Shown: positions 23,850 through 33,237 of the stretch, in pieces
Layout of the letters: each line of letters opens with the position of its first letter
Numbering within the stretch: the first letter of the stretch is position 1
Assembly: GCF_029541745.1 (NCBI RefSeq)
Contig: NZ_CP089746.1
Location: 3,853,559-3,917,558 of the forward strand
Origin: Streptomyces sp. LX-29
GTDB taxonomy: Bacteria > Actinomycetota > Actinomycetes > Streptomycetales > Streptomycetaceae
Direction: 5' to 3'
Length of the DNA stretch: 64,000 bases
Translations under genes and position numbers: made by a program
The notes under the pieces: model-generated
The model's input: only the letters and a program-made list of their open reading frames with translations
Told to the model about the DNA's origin: nothing
The model's database searches: none

Positions 23850-25313
23850 TCACTTCTCGCTGTCGAGCACCGCCTTCATCACCGAGCGGGCGATGGGGGC
23901 GGCGAGCTTGCCACCCGCGATGTCGTCACGGGTGGTGTCCGAGCCCTCGATCACCACGGCGACCGCGACCGGGGAGCCGTTGTCACCCTTGGCGTACGAG
24001 ATGAACCAGGCGTAGGGGTTCTTGCTGTTCGCCACGCCGTGCTGGGCGGTACCCGTCTTGCCGCCGACCGTGACGCCGGGGATCCTGGCGTTCTGGCCGG
24101 TGCCCTTCTCGACCACCGTCTCCATGATGTCCTGCAGCTTGTGCGCGGTGTCGGAGGAGATCGGCTCGCCCATCGGCTTGGGCTCGTGCTGCTCGATGAT
24201 GCTCAGGTTCGGGGCGCGCAGCTTGTCGACCATGTACGGCTCCATGAGCTCGCCGTCGTTGGCGATCGCAGCGGCGACCATGGCCATCTGGAGCGGGGTG
24301 GCGCGGTTGCTGGCCTGGCCGATGCCGGCCATGGCGTTCTGCGGCCGGTTGTCCTTCGGGTAGATGCTGGCGTCGGCGCGGACCGGGGTGAAGACCTCTT
24401 CGTTGAACCCGAACTTCTCCGCCTGCTCCTGCATCTTCTTGTTGCCGAGGTCGGCGCTGATCTTGCCGAAGACGGTGTTGCAGGACCACTGGAGGGCGAC
24501 CCGCAGAGAAGCGTTCTTGCAGGGAATGCTGCCCTCGTTCTTCAGCTGGACCCGGGTGTCGGGCAGGGTCCAGGGCAGCGGGGAGTCCGTGGGCTCGTCG
24601 ACGCTGCCGTACTTCCCGTCCTCCAGCGCGGCGGCCGCGGTGACGACCTTGAAGGTGGAGCCCGGCGGGTAGGTCTGACGCAGCGCCCGGTTGAGCATCG
24701 GGTCGTCGGGGTTGTTCTTCTTGTCCAGCGCCTTCCAGGCGTCCTCGTCCTTGTCGGTCCCGCCGGCGATGGTCGACGGGTCGTAGGACGGGGTGGAGGC
24801 GAGCGCCAGGATCTTGCCGGTGCGCGGGTCGATCGCGGCGACGGCGCCGCGCTTGTCGCCCAGCCCCTTGAAGGCGGCCTCCTGGGCCTTGGGGTTGAGG
24901 GTGGTGATCACGTCACCGCCCTTGCGCTCCTTGCCGGTGAACATGTCGACCGTGCGGTTGAAGAACAGCCGGTCGTCGTCGCCGGTGAGGATCTTGTCCT
25001 CGAGGTTCTCGATCTGGTTGGAGCCGTAGACCTGCGAGGCGTAGCCGGTGACCGGCGCCCACATCTCGCCGTTCTTGTACGTGCGCTTGTACTTGAAGTC
25101 CGTGCTGTCGGTCTCCACCGAACCGGTGATCGCCCGGCCGTCCACGATGATGTTGCCGCGTGGCTGGCTGTAGCGGGCGATCAGCACCCGGCGGTTGTGC
25201 TCGTGGTCCTTGAGCTCGTCGGCCTGGACGAACTGCAGCCAGTTGTCCCGGAGCAGCAGGGCGAAGACCAGAAGGCCGCAGAAGATGGCGATGCGGCGCA
25301 CGGGCTTGTTCAC
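23850..25313 (-). CDS. pbpA: class B penicillin-binding protein (PBP2-like transpeptidase)
   Basis: A 487-residue membrane-anchored DD-transpeptidase that cross-links peptidoglycan. N-terminal helix 7-22, dimerisation domain, then the transpeptidase: STFK (active Ser), SCN (third motif Ser-x-Asn) and KTGTAQ. GTG start overlaps the stop of the SEDS gene by GTGA, pairing polymerase and cross-linker stoichiometrically. A gap of 168 bases precedes pknB. Confidence 0.95.
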   Translation of the reverse strand: MNKPVRRIAIFCGLLVFALLLRDNWLQFVQADELKDHEHNRRVLIARYSQPRGNIIVDGRAITGSVETDSTDFKYKRTYKNGEMWAPVTGYASQVYGSNQIENLEDKILTGDDDRLFFNRTVDMFTGKERKGGDVITTLNPKAQEAAFKGLGDKRGAVAAIDPRTGKILALASTPSYDPSTIAGGTDKDEDAWKALDKKNNPDDPMLNRALRQTYPPGSTFKVVTAAAALEDGKYGSVDEPTDSPLPWTLPDTRVQLKNEGSIPCKNASLRVALQWSCNTVFGKISADLGNKKMQEQAEKFGFNEEVFTPVRADASIYPKDNRPQNAMAGIGQASNRATPLQMAMVAAAIANDGELMEPYMVDKLRAPNLSIIEQHEPKPMGEPISSDTAHKLQDIMETVVEKGTGQNARIPGVTVGGKTGTAQHGVANSKNPYAWFISYAKGDNGSPVAVAVVIEGSDTTRDDIAGGKLAAPIARSVMKAVLDSEK

Positions 25314-26746
25314 GGGCGGACCACCTGGGTCATCTCGGCGTCTGGGTTCGGTGCCGGCGCCGGTGCCGGACGGCGCGCGGTGTCGCTGATACGGATCAGC
25401 ACGGCGATCAGCGCCCAGTTGGCGATCACCGATGAACCACCGTTGGCCATGAACGGCATGGTCATACCGGTCAGCGGGATCAGCCCCATGACGCCGCCGG
25501 CGACCACGAACACCTGGATGGCGAAGGCCGCGGACATGCCGACCGCCAGCAGCTTGCCGAACGGGTCGCGGGCCGCCAGCGCGGTGCGCACGCCGCGCTC
25601 CACGATCAGTGCGTAGATCAGCAGGATGGCCATGGTGCCGCCCAGGCCCAGCTCCTCGCCGACCGTGGCGAGGATGAAGTCGGAGTTGGCGGCGAAGCCG
25701 ATCAGGTCGGAGTTGCCCTGGCCCAGCCCGGTGCCCATGGTGCCGCCGGAGCCGAACGCCATCATCGCCTGCGCGATCTGGTCGGTCTCGGCCCAGCTCG
25801 GGCGCGGGTCGTCGTAGACGGCGAAGGGGTGCAGCCAGGCCATCACGCGGACGTTGACATGCGGCTCGACGGAGCCGACGACCGCCGCGCCGCCCGCGGC
25901 CATCAGCAGACCGAACACGATCCAGCTGGTGCGCTCGGTCGCCACGTACAGCATGACGACGAACATGCCGAAGAACAGCAGCGAGGTGCCCAGGTCGGTC
26001 TCGAAGACCAGGATCAGGATGGACATCGCCCACACCACGAGGATGGGGCCGAGGTCACGGCCGCGGGGCAGGTACAGGCCCATGAAGCGACGGCTGGCCA
26101 GCGCCAGCGCGTCCCGCTTCACCATCAGATAGCCGGCGAAGAAGATCGCGATGACGATCTTCGCGAACTCTCCCGGCTGGATGGAAAAGCCGGCGACCCG
26201 GATCCAGATCTTGGCGCCGAAGACGTTCATGCCCAGGCCGGGCACGAGCGGCAGGAGCAGCAGCACCAGCGCCCCGGCCATGGAGATGTAGGTGTAGCGC
26301 TGGAGCCGGCGGTGGTCCTTGAGCATCAGCAGCACGGCGACGAACAGGGCGATGCCGATCGCGGAGTACATCAGCTGCCTGGGGGCGGAGGCGATGAACT
26401 CGCCGTTCTGCGCCACGGCCGTCCGCGCCAGCCGCTTGGACTGGTCCAGCCGCCAGATCAGCACCAGGCCCAGACCGTTGAGCAGGGTGGCCAGCGGCAG
26501 CAGCAGCGGGTCGGCGTACGGCGCGAACTTGCGCACGATGATGTGGCCGACCGCGGCCATGAAGCCGAGGCCCAGGCCGTAGTTGAGCAGCCCGGAGGGC
26601 AGCTCGTCACTGAGCGCCAGGCCGACGTTGGCGTACGCGAAGACCGGGATGATCACCGCGAAGACGAGCAACGCCAGCTCGGTGTTGCGCCGACTGGGCG
26701 GCCCCACCGTGCTGATGGTGGTCGTAGTGGTGGTACTGCTGCTCAT
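25310..26746 (-). CDS. rodA: SEDS family peptidoglycan glycosyltransferase (RodA/FtsW type)
   Basis: A 478-residue polytopic membrane protein that polymerises lipid II glycan strands with its cognate PBP. About ten to twelve helices; the family signatures are visible in GFSIQPGEFAKI, the large loop with DLGTSLLFFGMF, and GLIPLTGMTMPFMANGGSS near the C terminus. An initial Thr/Ser-rich stretch precedes the first helix. It could be named ftsW, but its position next to pbpA and pknB fits the RodA-like member. Confidence 0.95.
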   Translation of the reverse strand: MSSSTTTTTTISTVGPPSRRNTELALLVFAVIIPVFAYANVGLALSDELPSGLLNYGLGLGFMAAVGHIIVRKFAPYADPLLLPLATLLNGLGLVLIWRLDQSKRLARTAVAQNGEFIASAPRQLMYSAIGIALFVAVLLMLKDHRRLQRYTYISMAGALVLLLLPLVPGLGMNVFGAKIWIRVAGFSIQPGEFAKIVIAIFFAGYLMVKRDALALASRRFMGLYLPRGRDLGPILVVWAMSILILVFETDLGTSLLFFGMFVVMLYVATERTSWIVFGLLMAAGGAAVVGSVEPHVNVRVMAWLHPFAVYDDPRPSWAETDQIAQAMMAFGSGGTMGTGLGQGNSDLIGFAANSDFILATVGEELGLGGTMAILLIYALIVERGVRTALAARDPFGKLLAVGMSAAFAIQVFVVAGGVMGLIPLTGMTMPFMANGGSSVIANWALIAVLIRISDTARRPAPAPAPNPDAEMTQVVRP

Positions 26747-26768
26747 TGCTGGATGGCCCCCTACGGCT

Positions 26769-28433
26769 TCACTGCTGGGCGCTGCTGCACTGCGGGACCA
26801 CCTGACGCTCCTCCTCGGTGAGGCTGGGGCCCGGCCTCGGGGTGGGAGTGGCGCTCGGCGTCGCGGGCTTGGTGGACGGCGTGGAGGTCGACGGGTCGGC
26901 GGTCGGGGTCGGCGTCGGGGCGGCCACGAAGGAGGTGCGGACGACGATGCCGCCCTCGGTGTCGCCGGCCGGGCTGGCCGGCGGCGTGGTGCCCGGCTGG
27001 CCGGCGGCGCCGCCGCCCCGGCCGTCCTTGGCGAGGTCCTTCTGTCGCTCCTCGGCCTTGCGCCGGTCCGCCTCGGCCTTGCGCCGCTGCTCCTCGGCCT
27101 TGGCCAGATCGTCCGCCTTCTTGCAGGCGCTGGCGAGCGTCTGCAGGTCCTTGGTCTTCTTCCGGGCGTCGCTCAGGTCACTGACCGCGATGGTGTCCTC
27201 GACCCGGTCACGCTGGTCGACGGGGAGGTACTTGAGTTCGATCTCGGCGTGGTCCTCGTGGACCTTGCTGAGGCTGATCCACGCCAGGTCCTGGCTGATG
27301 CCCTGGTAGATCGCGACGTGGTCGCCGTTGGCGCCCACGTAGTACTGCTTCTGCGTCCAGCGGTACCCGCCGTAGAGCCCGCCCGCGATCACGGCCAGGC
27401 CCAGGCCGATGTACAGCGACCGCTTGATCCACCTGCCGCGGCCGCCCTTCTTGGTGAAGTCCGCGTCGGCGAAGGCCCCGTAGCTGCCGTCCGGCAGCTC
27501 GCCCAGGCTCGGGTCGCCGCTGCCGGGCGGCCCGAAGCCGCCGGGGACCTCGCCCTGCTGCGGCACCGAGCGGTTGGCGCGGCCCAGCTCGGCGGCGCGG
27601 CCGGCCGGCGTCTGCGCGGCACCGCCGTCGCCCAGCTGGATCTGGTTCTCGGCCACCGCGCCCACGATCACCGGGGTGTCGCTGAGCTGCGCGGCCAGGG
27701 TGTCGCTGTCGTCCACGTCCATGACGTCGGCGACGATGCAGGTGATGTTGTCGGGGCCGCCGCCGCGCAGGGCGAGCTGGATCAGCTCCTGCACCGTCTC
27801 GTGCGGGCCCTGGTAGCTGGCGAGGGTGTCCTCCAGGGTCTGGTGGCTCACCACCCCGGAGAGGCCGTCCGAGCAGATCAGATACCGGTCGCCGGCCCGG
27901 ACCTCGCGGATCGACAGATCGGGCTCGACGTGGTCGCCACTGCCCAGCGCGCGCATCAGCAGGGAGCGCTGCGGGTGGGTGGTGGCCTCCTCCTCGGTGA
28001 TCCGGCCCTCGTCGACCAGCCGCTGCACCCAGGTGTGGTCCTGGGTGATCTGGGTCAGCACCCCGTCCCGCAGCAGGTACGCGCGGGAGTCGCCGACGTG
28101 CACCAGACCCAGCCGCTGCCCGGTCCACAGCAGGGCGGTGAGCGTGGTGCCCATGCCCTCCAGCTGCGGGTCCTCCTCGACCATCACCCGCAGCTGCTCG
28201 TTGGCGCGCTGCACGGCGGAGCCGAGCGAGGTCAGGAGGTCGGAGCCGGGGACGTCGTCGTCGAGCTGGACGAGGGTCGAGATCACCTCGGAGCTGGCGA
28301 CCTCACCGGCGGCCTGACCGCCCATGCCGTCGGCGATGGCGAGCAGCCGCGGACCGGCGTAGCCGGAGTCCTCGTTGCCCTCCCGGATCATGCCCTTGTG
28401 CGACCCGGCGGCGAAACGCAGTGACAGACTCAT
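26769..28433 (-). CDS. pstP: PP2C family Ser/Thr phosphatase, membrane anchored
   Basis: A 554-residue phosphatase that reverses PknB phosphorylation. The metal-binding motifs are GNEDSGYAG, ADGMGGQAAGE, HVGDSRAYL, SDGLSGVV and GGPDNITC within the first 240 residues. A basic juxtamembrane segment and one helix (SLYIGLGLAVIAGGLYGGY) follow, then an outer coiled, Pro/Thr-rich tail. ATG at 28433 is chosen with GAGGTG six bases upstream; a GTG 18 codons earlier, directly behind GGAGG, is too close to its ribosome site. Confidence 0.95.
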   Translation of the reverse strand: MSLSLRFAAGSHKGMIREGNEDSGYAGPRLLAIADGMGGQAAGEVASSEVISTLVQLDDDVPGSDLLTSLGSAVQRANEQLRVMVEEDPQLEGMGTTLTALLWTGQRLGLVHVGDSRAYLLRDGVLTQITQDHTWVQRLVDEGRITEEEATTHPQRSLLMRALGSGDHVEPDLSIREVRAGDRYLICSDGLSGVVSHQTLEDTLASYQGPHETVQELIQLALRGGGPDNITCIVADVMDVDDSDTLAAQLSDTPVIVGAVAENQIQLGDGGAAQTPAGRAAELGRANRSVPQQGEVPGGFGPPGSGDPSLGELPDGSYGAFADADFTKKGGRGRWIKRSLYIGLGLAVIAGGLYGGYRWTQKQYYVGANGDHVAIYQGISQDLAWISLSKVHEDHAEIELKYLPVDQRDRVEDTIAVSDLSDARKKTKDLQTLASACKKADDLAKAEEQRRKAEADRRKAEERQKDLAKDGRGGGAAGQPGTTPPASPAGDTEGGIVVRTSFVAAPTPTPTADPSTSTPSTKPATPSATPTPRPGPSLTEEERQVVPQCSSAQQ

Positions 28434-28508
28434 GCGCACCTCGCCCGTCGGCTCCGGGAACAGCCCCTTTGCTGCCACGCTGCCCACCCTCCGGTCGTCA
28501 TGGTCGTA

Positions 28509-29063
28509 CTACTTCCGCAGCTCGATGACGGTCTTGCCGATACGGATCGGCGCGCCCAGCGGAACAGGGGTCGGCGTGGTGAGCCGGGTCCGGTCGAGAT
28601 ACGTGCCGTTGGTGGACCCGAGATCCTCGACGATCCACTGGCCGTCACGGTCCGGGTAGATCCTGGCATGCCGGCTGGAGGCGTAGTCGTCGTCCAGCAC
28701 GATCGTCGAATCGTGGGCCCGGCCGAGCGTGATGGTCTGCCCCTGCAGGGCCACGGTGGTGCCGGTGAGCGTCCCCTCGGAGACGACCAGCTTGGTCGGC
28801 GCGCCGCGCCGGCCGCGGTTGGCGGCCCGGCCGCCGGACTGCTGGCGCTGCTGCGGCGGGGCGGACTGCTGCTGCTGTTGCCGCTGCTGCTGCTGGCCGC
28901 GGTCGGGGCCGGCGGGTCCGCGCCCGCCGCGGCGGGCCGATCCACGCTGCGTCACCCGGGTCCCGAACAGGTCACTCCGGATGACCTGTACGGCCACGAT
29001 GACGAACAGCCACAGTACGGCGAGGAAACCCAACCGCATGACCGTGAGGGTCAGCTCTGACAT
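28509..29063 (-). CDS. fhaB: FHA domain protein FhaB
   Basis: A 184-residue protein with an N-terminal membrane helix (about 9-27), a Gln/Arg/Gly-rich linker, and a C-terminal FHA domain (about 100-184) with LGRAHDST, SSRHARI and GSTNGTYLD. It binds phosphothreonine, most likely on PknB or its targets. ATG at 29063 is preferred over an earlier start. It begins 11 bases after fhaA. Confidence 0.93.
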   Translation of the reverse strand: MSELTLTVMRLGFLAVLWLFVIVAVQVIRSDLFGTRVTQRGSARRGGRGPAGPDRGQQQQRQQQQQSAPPQQRQQSGGRAANRGRRGAPTKLVVSEGTLTGTTVALQGQTITLGRAHDSTIVLDDDYASSRHARIYPDRDGQWIVEDLGSTNGTYLDRTRLTTPTPVPLGAPIRIGKTVIELRK

Positions 29064-29073
29064 TGCCCCCGCT

Positions 29074-29940
29074 TCACCCTTCGGCTTGCCGGTAAACGAT
29101 GGTGGTGCTGCCCACGACGACACGCGAGCCGTCGCGGAGCGTAGCGCGCGTGGTGTGCTGCCCGTCTACCACGATGCCGTTGGTCGACCCCAGATCCTGG
29201 ATGGTCGAGGGTGTCCCGACCCGGATCTCGCAGTGTCTGCGCGAGACTCCGGGGTCGTCGATGCGGACGTCCGCATCGGTGCTGCGGCCCAGTACGAGCG
29301 TGGGCCGGGAGATCTGATGGCGCGTGCCGTTGATCTCGATCCAACGTCGGACCTGCGGATACGAGGCCCCGCCGGCCCCCGGAGGCCGCGCTCCGGACCG
29401 GGCCCCGCCGGCGGGCGGCGGCGCACTCGGCATGGGAGGCGCGCCCGCGGGCCGGTCGGGGAAGCCGGACGAGCCCGGGCGCCCCCCGGTCGGCCGCTGG
29501 GTGGGCGGCTGCGGGTGCTGCTGGAGCTGGGGCTCCTGTCCGCCGGACGCCCCGCCCTGCGACTCGCTGGCGGCCAGCGTGCGGCTGCGCACGCGGTACA
29601 GCCCGGTGTCGAGGTCGTCGGCCTTCTGCAGGTGGACCTTGATCGCGCCCATGAAGGTGTAGCGCTGCTGCTTGGCGTAGTCCCGCACCATGCCCGACAG
29701 CTCGTCGCCGAGCTGTCCGGCGTACGGGCTGAGCCGCTCGTAGTCGGGCGCGCTCAGCTCGACGATGAAGTCGTTGGGGACGACGGTCCGGTCGCGGTTC
29801 CAGATCGTGGCGTTGTTGTCGCACTCGCGCTGGAGCGCGCCCGCGATCTCAACCGGCTGCACCTCGGACTTGAACACCTTGGCGAAGGTGCCGTTCACGA
29901 GTCCTTCGAGACGCTGCTCGAAGCGCTTCAGTACTCCCAC
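29074..29940 (-). CDS. fhaA: FhaA: DUF3662 and FHA domain protein
   Basis: A 288-residue cytoplasmic protein. Residues 1-120 form the FhaA N-terminal domain (FEQRLEGLVNGTFAKVFKSE...), then a Pro/Gly linker of 80 residues, and a C-terminal FHA domain (about 205-285) with LGRSTDADV, VSRRHCEI and GSTNGIVV. In actinobacteria FhaA binds phosphorylated MviN/FtsZ-pathway proteins and restrains wall synthesis. GTG start with GGAGGTGCC upstream. First gene of the signalling run; the gap upstream should hold its promoter. Confidence 0.95.
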   Translation of the reverse strand: MGVLKRFEQRLEGLVNGTFAKVFKSEVQPVEIAGALQRECDNNATIWNRDRTVVPNDFIVELSAPDYERLSPYAGQLGDELSGMVRDYAKQQRYTFMGAIKVHLQKADDLDTGLYRVRSRTLAASESQGGASGGQEPQLQQHPQPPTQRPTGGRPGSSGFPDRPAGAPPMPSAPPPAGGARSGARPPGAGGASYPQVRRWIEINGTRHQISRPTLVLGRSTDADVRIDDPGVSRRHCEIRVGTPSTIQDLGSTNGIVVDGQHTTRATLRDGSRVVVGSTTIVYRQAEG

Positions 29941-30279
29941 GGGGCACCTCCTTCCTCAGTCATCCTCAGTGTCGTCCTGATACTGCTTACTGATCGTATC
30001 CACGCGTCGGGAAATCGGGTGGTTCCCCTTCCTGGCCCTGTGGAGCAGTGTCACCTCTCACAGGGGATCGTAGAGGCGCCTTCAAGACAGTGTCCCGCAA
30101 CCGGCGAGGTCTCCGGTCGGGGGGAGGGCGGCCGGGCGGAGGCCGACGAGAACGCGTGTGAAGGCACGCTCCACAGCGTGCTAATGTTCTGCATGTCGGA
30201 AGGCGCCGCACACGGGGCCCGGAGAGATCCGGACCGAAACACTCCGGTGAGTGTGTGACAAACTAACGACAGCACCCAT
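29941..30279. promoter_or_regulatory. promoter region for fhaA (minus) and tRNA-Leu (plus)
   Basis: About 340 bases without a gene between divergent units. It contains a perfect inverted repeat GCACGCT-ccac-AGCGTGC at 30164-30181 and AT-richer stretches (TGCTAATGTT at 30178-30187, GACAAACTAACG at 30257-30268) that could hold -10 boxes. No exact promoter is assigned. Confidence 0.5.
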
Positions 30280-30363
30280 GCGCGGGTGGCGGAATAGGCA
30301 GACGCGCTGGATTCAGGTTCCAGTGCCCGAAAGGGCGTGGGGGTTCAACTCCCCCCTCGCGCA
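30280..30363 (+). tRNA. tRNA-Leu (anticodon CAG)
   Basis: An 84-base type II tRNA. The seven-base acceptor stem is GCGCGGG with CTCGCGC (one G-T pair), discriminator A. Anticodon stem CTGGA/TCCAG encloses loop TTCAGGT with CAG at 30314-30316, reading CUG. A short variable arm (TGCCCGAAAGGGCG) and the GGGGGTTCAACTCCCCC T arm follow. CCA is not encoded. Confidence 0.95.
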
Positions 30364-30753
30364 CAAGTGAGACGGGTCTCCGTCGGTGACGAAAGTCATC
30401 GGTGGGGGCCCGTTTCTCGTTGTGCGTCCGCGTTTCCCCTGTGGCCTCTGTTGGCCTTGTCTGCCCGAGCGGACCGGGGCGGCGCCCTTTTCCGCTCGCG
30501 TCTCCGGTTGCCCCTCCGGTTGCTTCTCTGGTTTCTCTCCGGTTGCCGTCTCCGACGGTCTCGCCGGCGGTCTCGTCGACGGTGTCGCCGGTGGTCTCTT
30601 CGGTGGTCTCCGGCGTGATCGAGAGCCGACGGCGTGATCCGGCTCACATCGCGGCGGAGTGAAGGTGACCGCCGCGTGGAGTGGCGGATTCGTCGCGGAC
30701 GTCATGTCCGATTTCCGCCAGCGGCCCGGCCCGGCCGGCAGCACAGTGGAGGC
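30364..30753. other. gene-free stretch after tRNA-Leu
   Basis: After the terminator hairpin there are about 200 bases of short degenerate repeats (CTCCGGTTGC, GTCTCGCCGGCGG, GTCTCTTCGGTGG). Long reading frames cross it in several phases but none has a ribosome site or motifs. I see no gene; the right end is the upstream region of the Ada-AlkA gene. Confidence 0.6.
30368..30418 (+). terminator. hairpin after tRNA-Leu
   Basis: GAGACGGGTCTCC pairs, with a bulge, with GGGGGCCCGTTTCTC, and the inner GGTGAC/GTCATC closes on a GAAA tetraloop. It begins five bases after the tRNA. Confidence 0.6.
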
Positions 30754-32367
30754 GTGAAGACGGATGCGGATGTGCTGGGCGATGACGGCAGGTACGAGGC
30801 GGTGCGCAGCCGGGACGCACGCTTCGACGGGGAGTTCTTCTTCGCCGTCGCCACGACCGGGATCTACTGTCGGCCGAGCTGCCCGGCGACCACCCCCAAG
30901 CGCCGGAACGTCAGGTTCTACCGCACCGCGGCGGCCGCGCAGCGTGAGGGCTACCGGGCCTGCCGTCGGTGCCGGCCGGACGCCGTGCCGGGCTCCGCGG
31001 ACTGGAACGCCCGAGCAGACGTGGTGGGTCGTGCCATGCGGCTGATCGGTGACGGAGTCGTGGACCGGGAGGGCGTGGCGGGGCTGGCGGCCCGGCTCGG
31101 CTACAGCGCCCGGCAGGTGCAGCGCCAGCTCAACGCGGAGTTGGGCGCCGGGCCGGTGGCGTTGGCCCGGGCGCAGCGCGCGCACACCGCGCGGGTTCTG
31201 TTGCAGACCACCGGACTCCAGGCGGCCGAGATCGCCTTCGCCTCCGGCTTCTCCAGCATCCGTCAGTTCAACGACACCATCCGGGAGATCTACGCGGCCA
31301 CGCCGAGCGAGCTGCGGGTCGCCGTTCCCGGCCGCACCTCGCGCTTCGGGCCGGTGGCGCGACCGGCGGGCGGGACGACTTCGGGGGCGCGACCGGTGGG
31401 CGGGACGGCCGCGGTGAGCGGGGCGGCCGCAGTGGGGGGCGCCGGGGTGGCCGCGGGCGAGGCTGCCGGCCCGGCGAACGGCTCCGGCCCGGGCGGGATC
31501 CCGCTGCGCCTGGCGTTCCGCGGCCCCTACGCGGCGGCCGAGGTCTTCGACTACCTCGCGCGGCGCGCGATCGCCGGTGTCGAGGAGGTGGTGGGCGAGC
31601 GCGGGTCCCGCAGCTACCGGCGCACCCTGCGACTGCCGGCCGGGGTCGGCATCGCGGAGGTGGACGAGGTGGTGGGCGACGGGTGGCTGGAGTGCCGGCT
31701 GTTCCTGAGCGACCTGCGTGACCTGACCACCGCCGCCCAGCGCATGCGCCGGCTCTTCGACCTGGACGCCGACCCGTACGCGGTCGTGGCACGGCTCGGC
31801 GCGGACCCGGTGCTCGGCCGCCTGGTGGCGGCCCGGCCGGGGCTGCGCTCGCCGGGTGCCGCGGACCCGCACGAGCTGGCCGTGCGCGCCGTCCTCGGAC
31901 AGCAGGTGTCCGTGGCGGCGGGGCGCCGCCTGGGGGACGCCCTGGTGGCGGCGTACGGGCAGCCGCTGTGCGCCCCCAGCGGCACTCTCACCCATCTCTT
32001 CCCGCAGGTCGCGGAGCTGGCCGCGGCGGAGCTGACGGAGACCGGCATGCCCGAGACCCGGCGGGCCACGCTGCGCGCGCTGAGCGTGGCCCTGGCCGAG
32101 GGCTCCATCCGGCTCGACGCGGGCGCCGACCGCGAGCGGACCCGGCGGGACCTGTTGGCGCTGCGCGGCATCGGGCCCTGGACCGCCGGCTACATCCGGA
32201 TGCGCGCGCTGGGCGACCCCGACGTCCTGCTGGAGGGCGACGCGGCGGTGCGGGTCGGGATGCGCCGGGTGGGTGCCTCGCCCGCGGACGCGGACGGTTG
32301 GCGGCCGTGGCGTTCGTACGCCATGCACCACCTGTGGAACGCGCCCGGAGACGAGGGCCCTCTCTGA
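30754..32367 (+). CDS. alkA: bifunctional Ada-type regulator / AlkA 3-methyladenine DNA glycosylase
   Basis: A 537-residue repair protein for alkylated DNA. Residues 10-80 are an Ada N-terminal zinc/methyl-acceptor domain with Cys39, Cys43, Cys70 and Cys73 (YCRPSC, CRRC). Residues 85-185 are an AraC-type DNA-binding domain (LGYSARQVQRQL, IAFASGFSSIRQFN). A Gly/Ala linker leads to an AlkA glycosylase (about 245-535) with VRAVLGQQVS, the helix-hairpin-helix LRGIGPWTAGYI and EGDAAVR, whose Asp fits the catalytic one. It thus senses methyl damage and excises bases. The GTG start is close to its GGAGG site, so the start is uncertain. Confidence 0.93.
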   Translation: MKTDADVLGDDGRYEAVRSRDARFDGEFFFAVATTGIYCRPSCPATTPKRRNVRFYRTAAAAQREGYRACRRCRPDAVPGSADWNARADVVGRAMRLIGDGVVDREGVAGLAARLGYSARQVQRQLNAELGAGPVALARAQRAHTARVLLQTTGLQAAEIAFASGFSSIRQFNDTIREIYAATPSELRVAVPGRTSRFGPVARPAGGTTSGARPVGGTAAVSGAAAVGGAGVAAGEAAGPANGSGPGGIPLRLAFRGPYAAAEVFDYLARRAIAGVEEVVGERGSRSYRRTLRLPAGVGIAEVDEVVGDGWLECRLFLSDLRDLTTAAQRMRRLFDLDADPYAVVARLGADPVLGRLVAARPGLRSPGAADPHELAVRAVLGQQVSVAAGRRLGDALVAAYGQPLCAPSGTLTHLFPQVAELAAAELTETGMPETRRATLRALSVALAEGSIRLDAGADRERTRRDLLALRGIGPWTAGYIRMRALGDPDVLLEGDAAVRVGMRRVGASPADADGWRPWRSYAMHHLWNAPGDEGPL

Positions 32368-32440
32368 GGGCGGCGGTCTCTGAGGGCGGGCGGTCTGGAG
32401 GTGGGCGGTCTCGACGTGGGTGGGCGGTCCCGAGGTGGGA

Positions 32441-33094
32441 TCAGGCGGCGAAGCGGGTGGCGAGGCTCTTGGCCTTCGCGACGGCCGCCGCGTGGGCGTT
32501 CTCCCGGGAGGCGTCGGCGAGCGGGACGAGGTCGGCCATGGCCGGGACCGAGCGGGCCAGGGTCAGCTCGGGAACGATGAACTCGACCTCCAGGCCGAGT
32601 CCGCCGTTGAGCACCTTCTCCAGGTACGTGGTCACGAACTCGAAGCTCTCGCGCGGGGTGCCCGGGCCGTAGCCGCCGCCACGGCTGGCGACGACGACCA
32701 CCGGGGTGCCGGCGGCGGTGGGGTTCTCCGTGCCGAAGGTGCGCCCGTTGATGATCACGTGGTCCAGCCACGCCTTGAGGCCGGACGGAATCGTGAAGTT
32801 GTACATCGGGGCGCCGATCAGCACCGCGTCGGCCTGCTCCAGTTCGCCGGCCAGCTCCTCGCGGAGCGCGAAGGCGGCCTGCTGCTCCGGGGTGCGCTCA
32901 TCGGGACCTATGAAGCCGGCGGACGCGCCGTCGAAGGCCAGGTGGGGCAGTGGGTCGGCGTGGAGGTCGCGGTAGACGACCCTGCCGTTCGGGTGCTGGG
33001 CCTCCCACTCCTTGCGGAAGGCGGCCGTGACCGCCCGGGAGGCGGACCCCGCGGCGGGGAAGACGGACGAGTCGATGTGCAGCAGCGTGGGCAT
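32441..33094 (-). CDS. azoR: FMN-dependent NADH-azoreductase (AzoR/AcpD family)
   Basis: A 217-residue flavodoxin-fold quinone/azo reductase. N-terminal LLHIDSSVFPAAGSAS is the FMN phosphate loop; IGAPMYNFTIPSGLKAWLDH and VVVASRGGGYG are family motifs. It protects against quinones by two-electron reduction. ATG at 33094. It is divergent from an HxlR-type regulator, with a palindrome between them, the usual arrangement for quinone or aldehyde-responsive control. Confidence 0.92.
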   Translation of the reverse strand: MPTLLHIDSSVFPAAGSASRAVTAAFRKEWEAQHPNGRVVYRDLHADPLPHLAFDGASAGFIGPDERTPEQQAAFALREELAGELEQADAVLIGAPMYNFTIPSGLKAWLDHVIINGRTFGTENPTAAGTPVVVVASRGGGYGPGTPRESFEFVTTYLEKVLNGGLGLEVEFIVPELTLARSVPAMADLVPLADASRENAHAAAVAKAKSLATRFAA

Positions 33095-33169
33095 GCGGGG
33101 GCTCCGTATCAGCTCGGTCGGGTCGGCTCGGGTGGGATCGGTGGCGGGGGAAGGGCCGCCGTTCCGTAC

Positions 33170-33192
33170 GTAGCTATTGTTAACACAGCTAC
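33170..33192. promoter_or_regulatory. palindromic operator between azoR and the HxlR gene
   Basis: GTAGCT (33170-33175) and AGCTAC (33187-33192) are exact inverted repeats centred on GTTAAC in an AT-rich island of an otherwise GC-rich sequence. The position between divergent promoters makes it the likely HxlR-family binding site. Confidence 0.65.
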
Positions 33193-33237
33193 TTACTTTT
33201 TTATAGCCCCCTACCGGGCGGCAGTACGCTGGTGTGC

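Noticed and set aside
30634..30753. Upstream extension of the Ada-AlkA gene
   Set aside because: The extra residues before 30754 have no Ada homology and no ribosome site.
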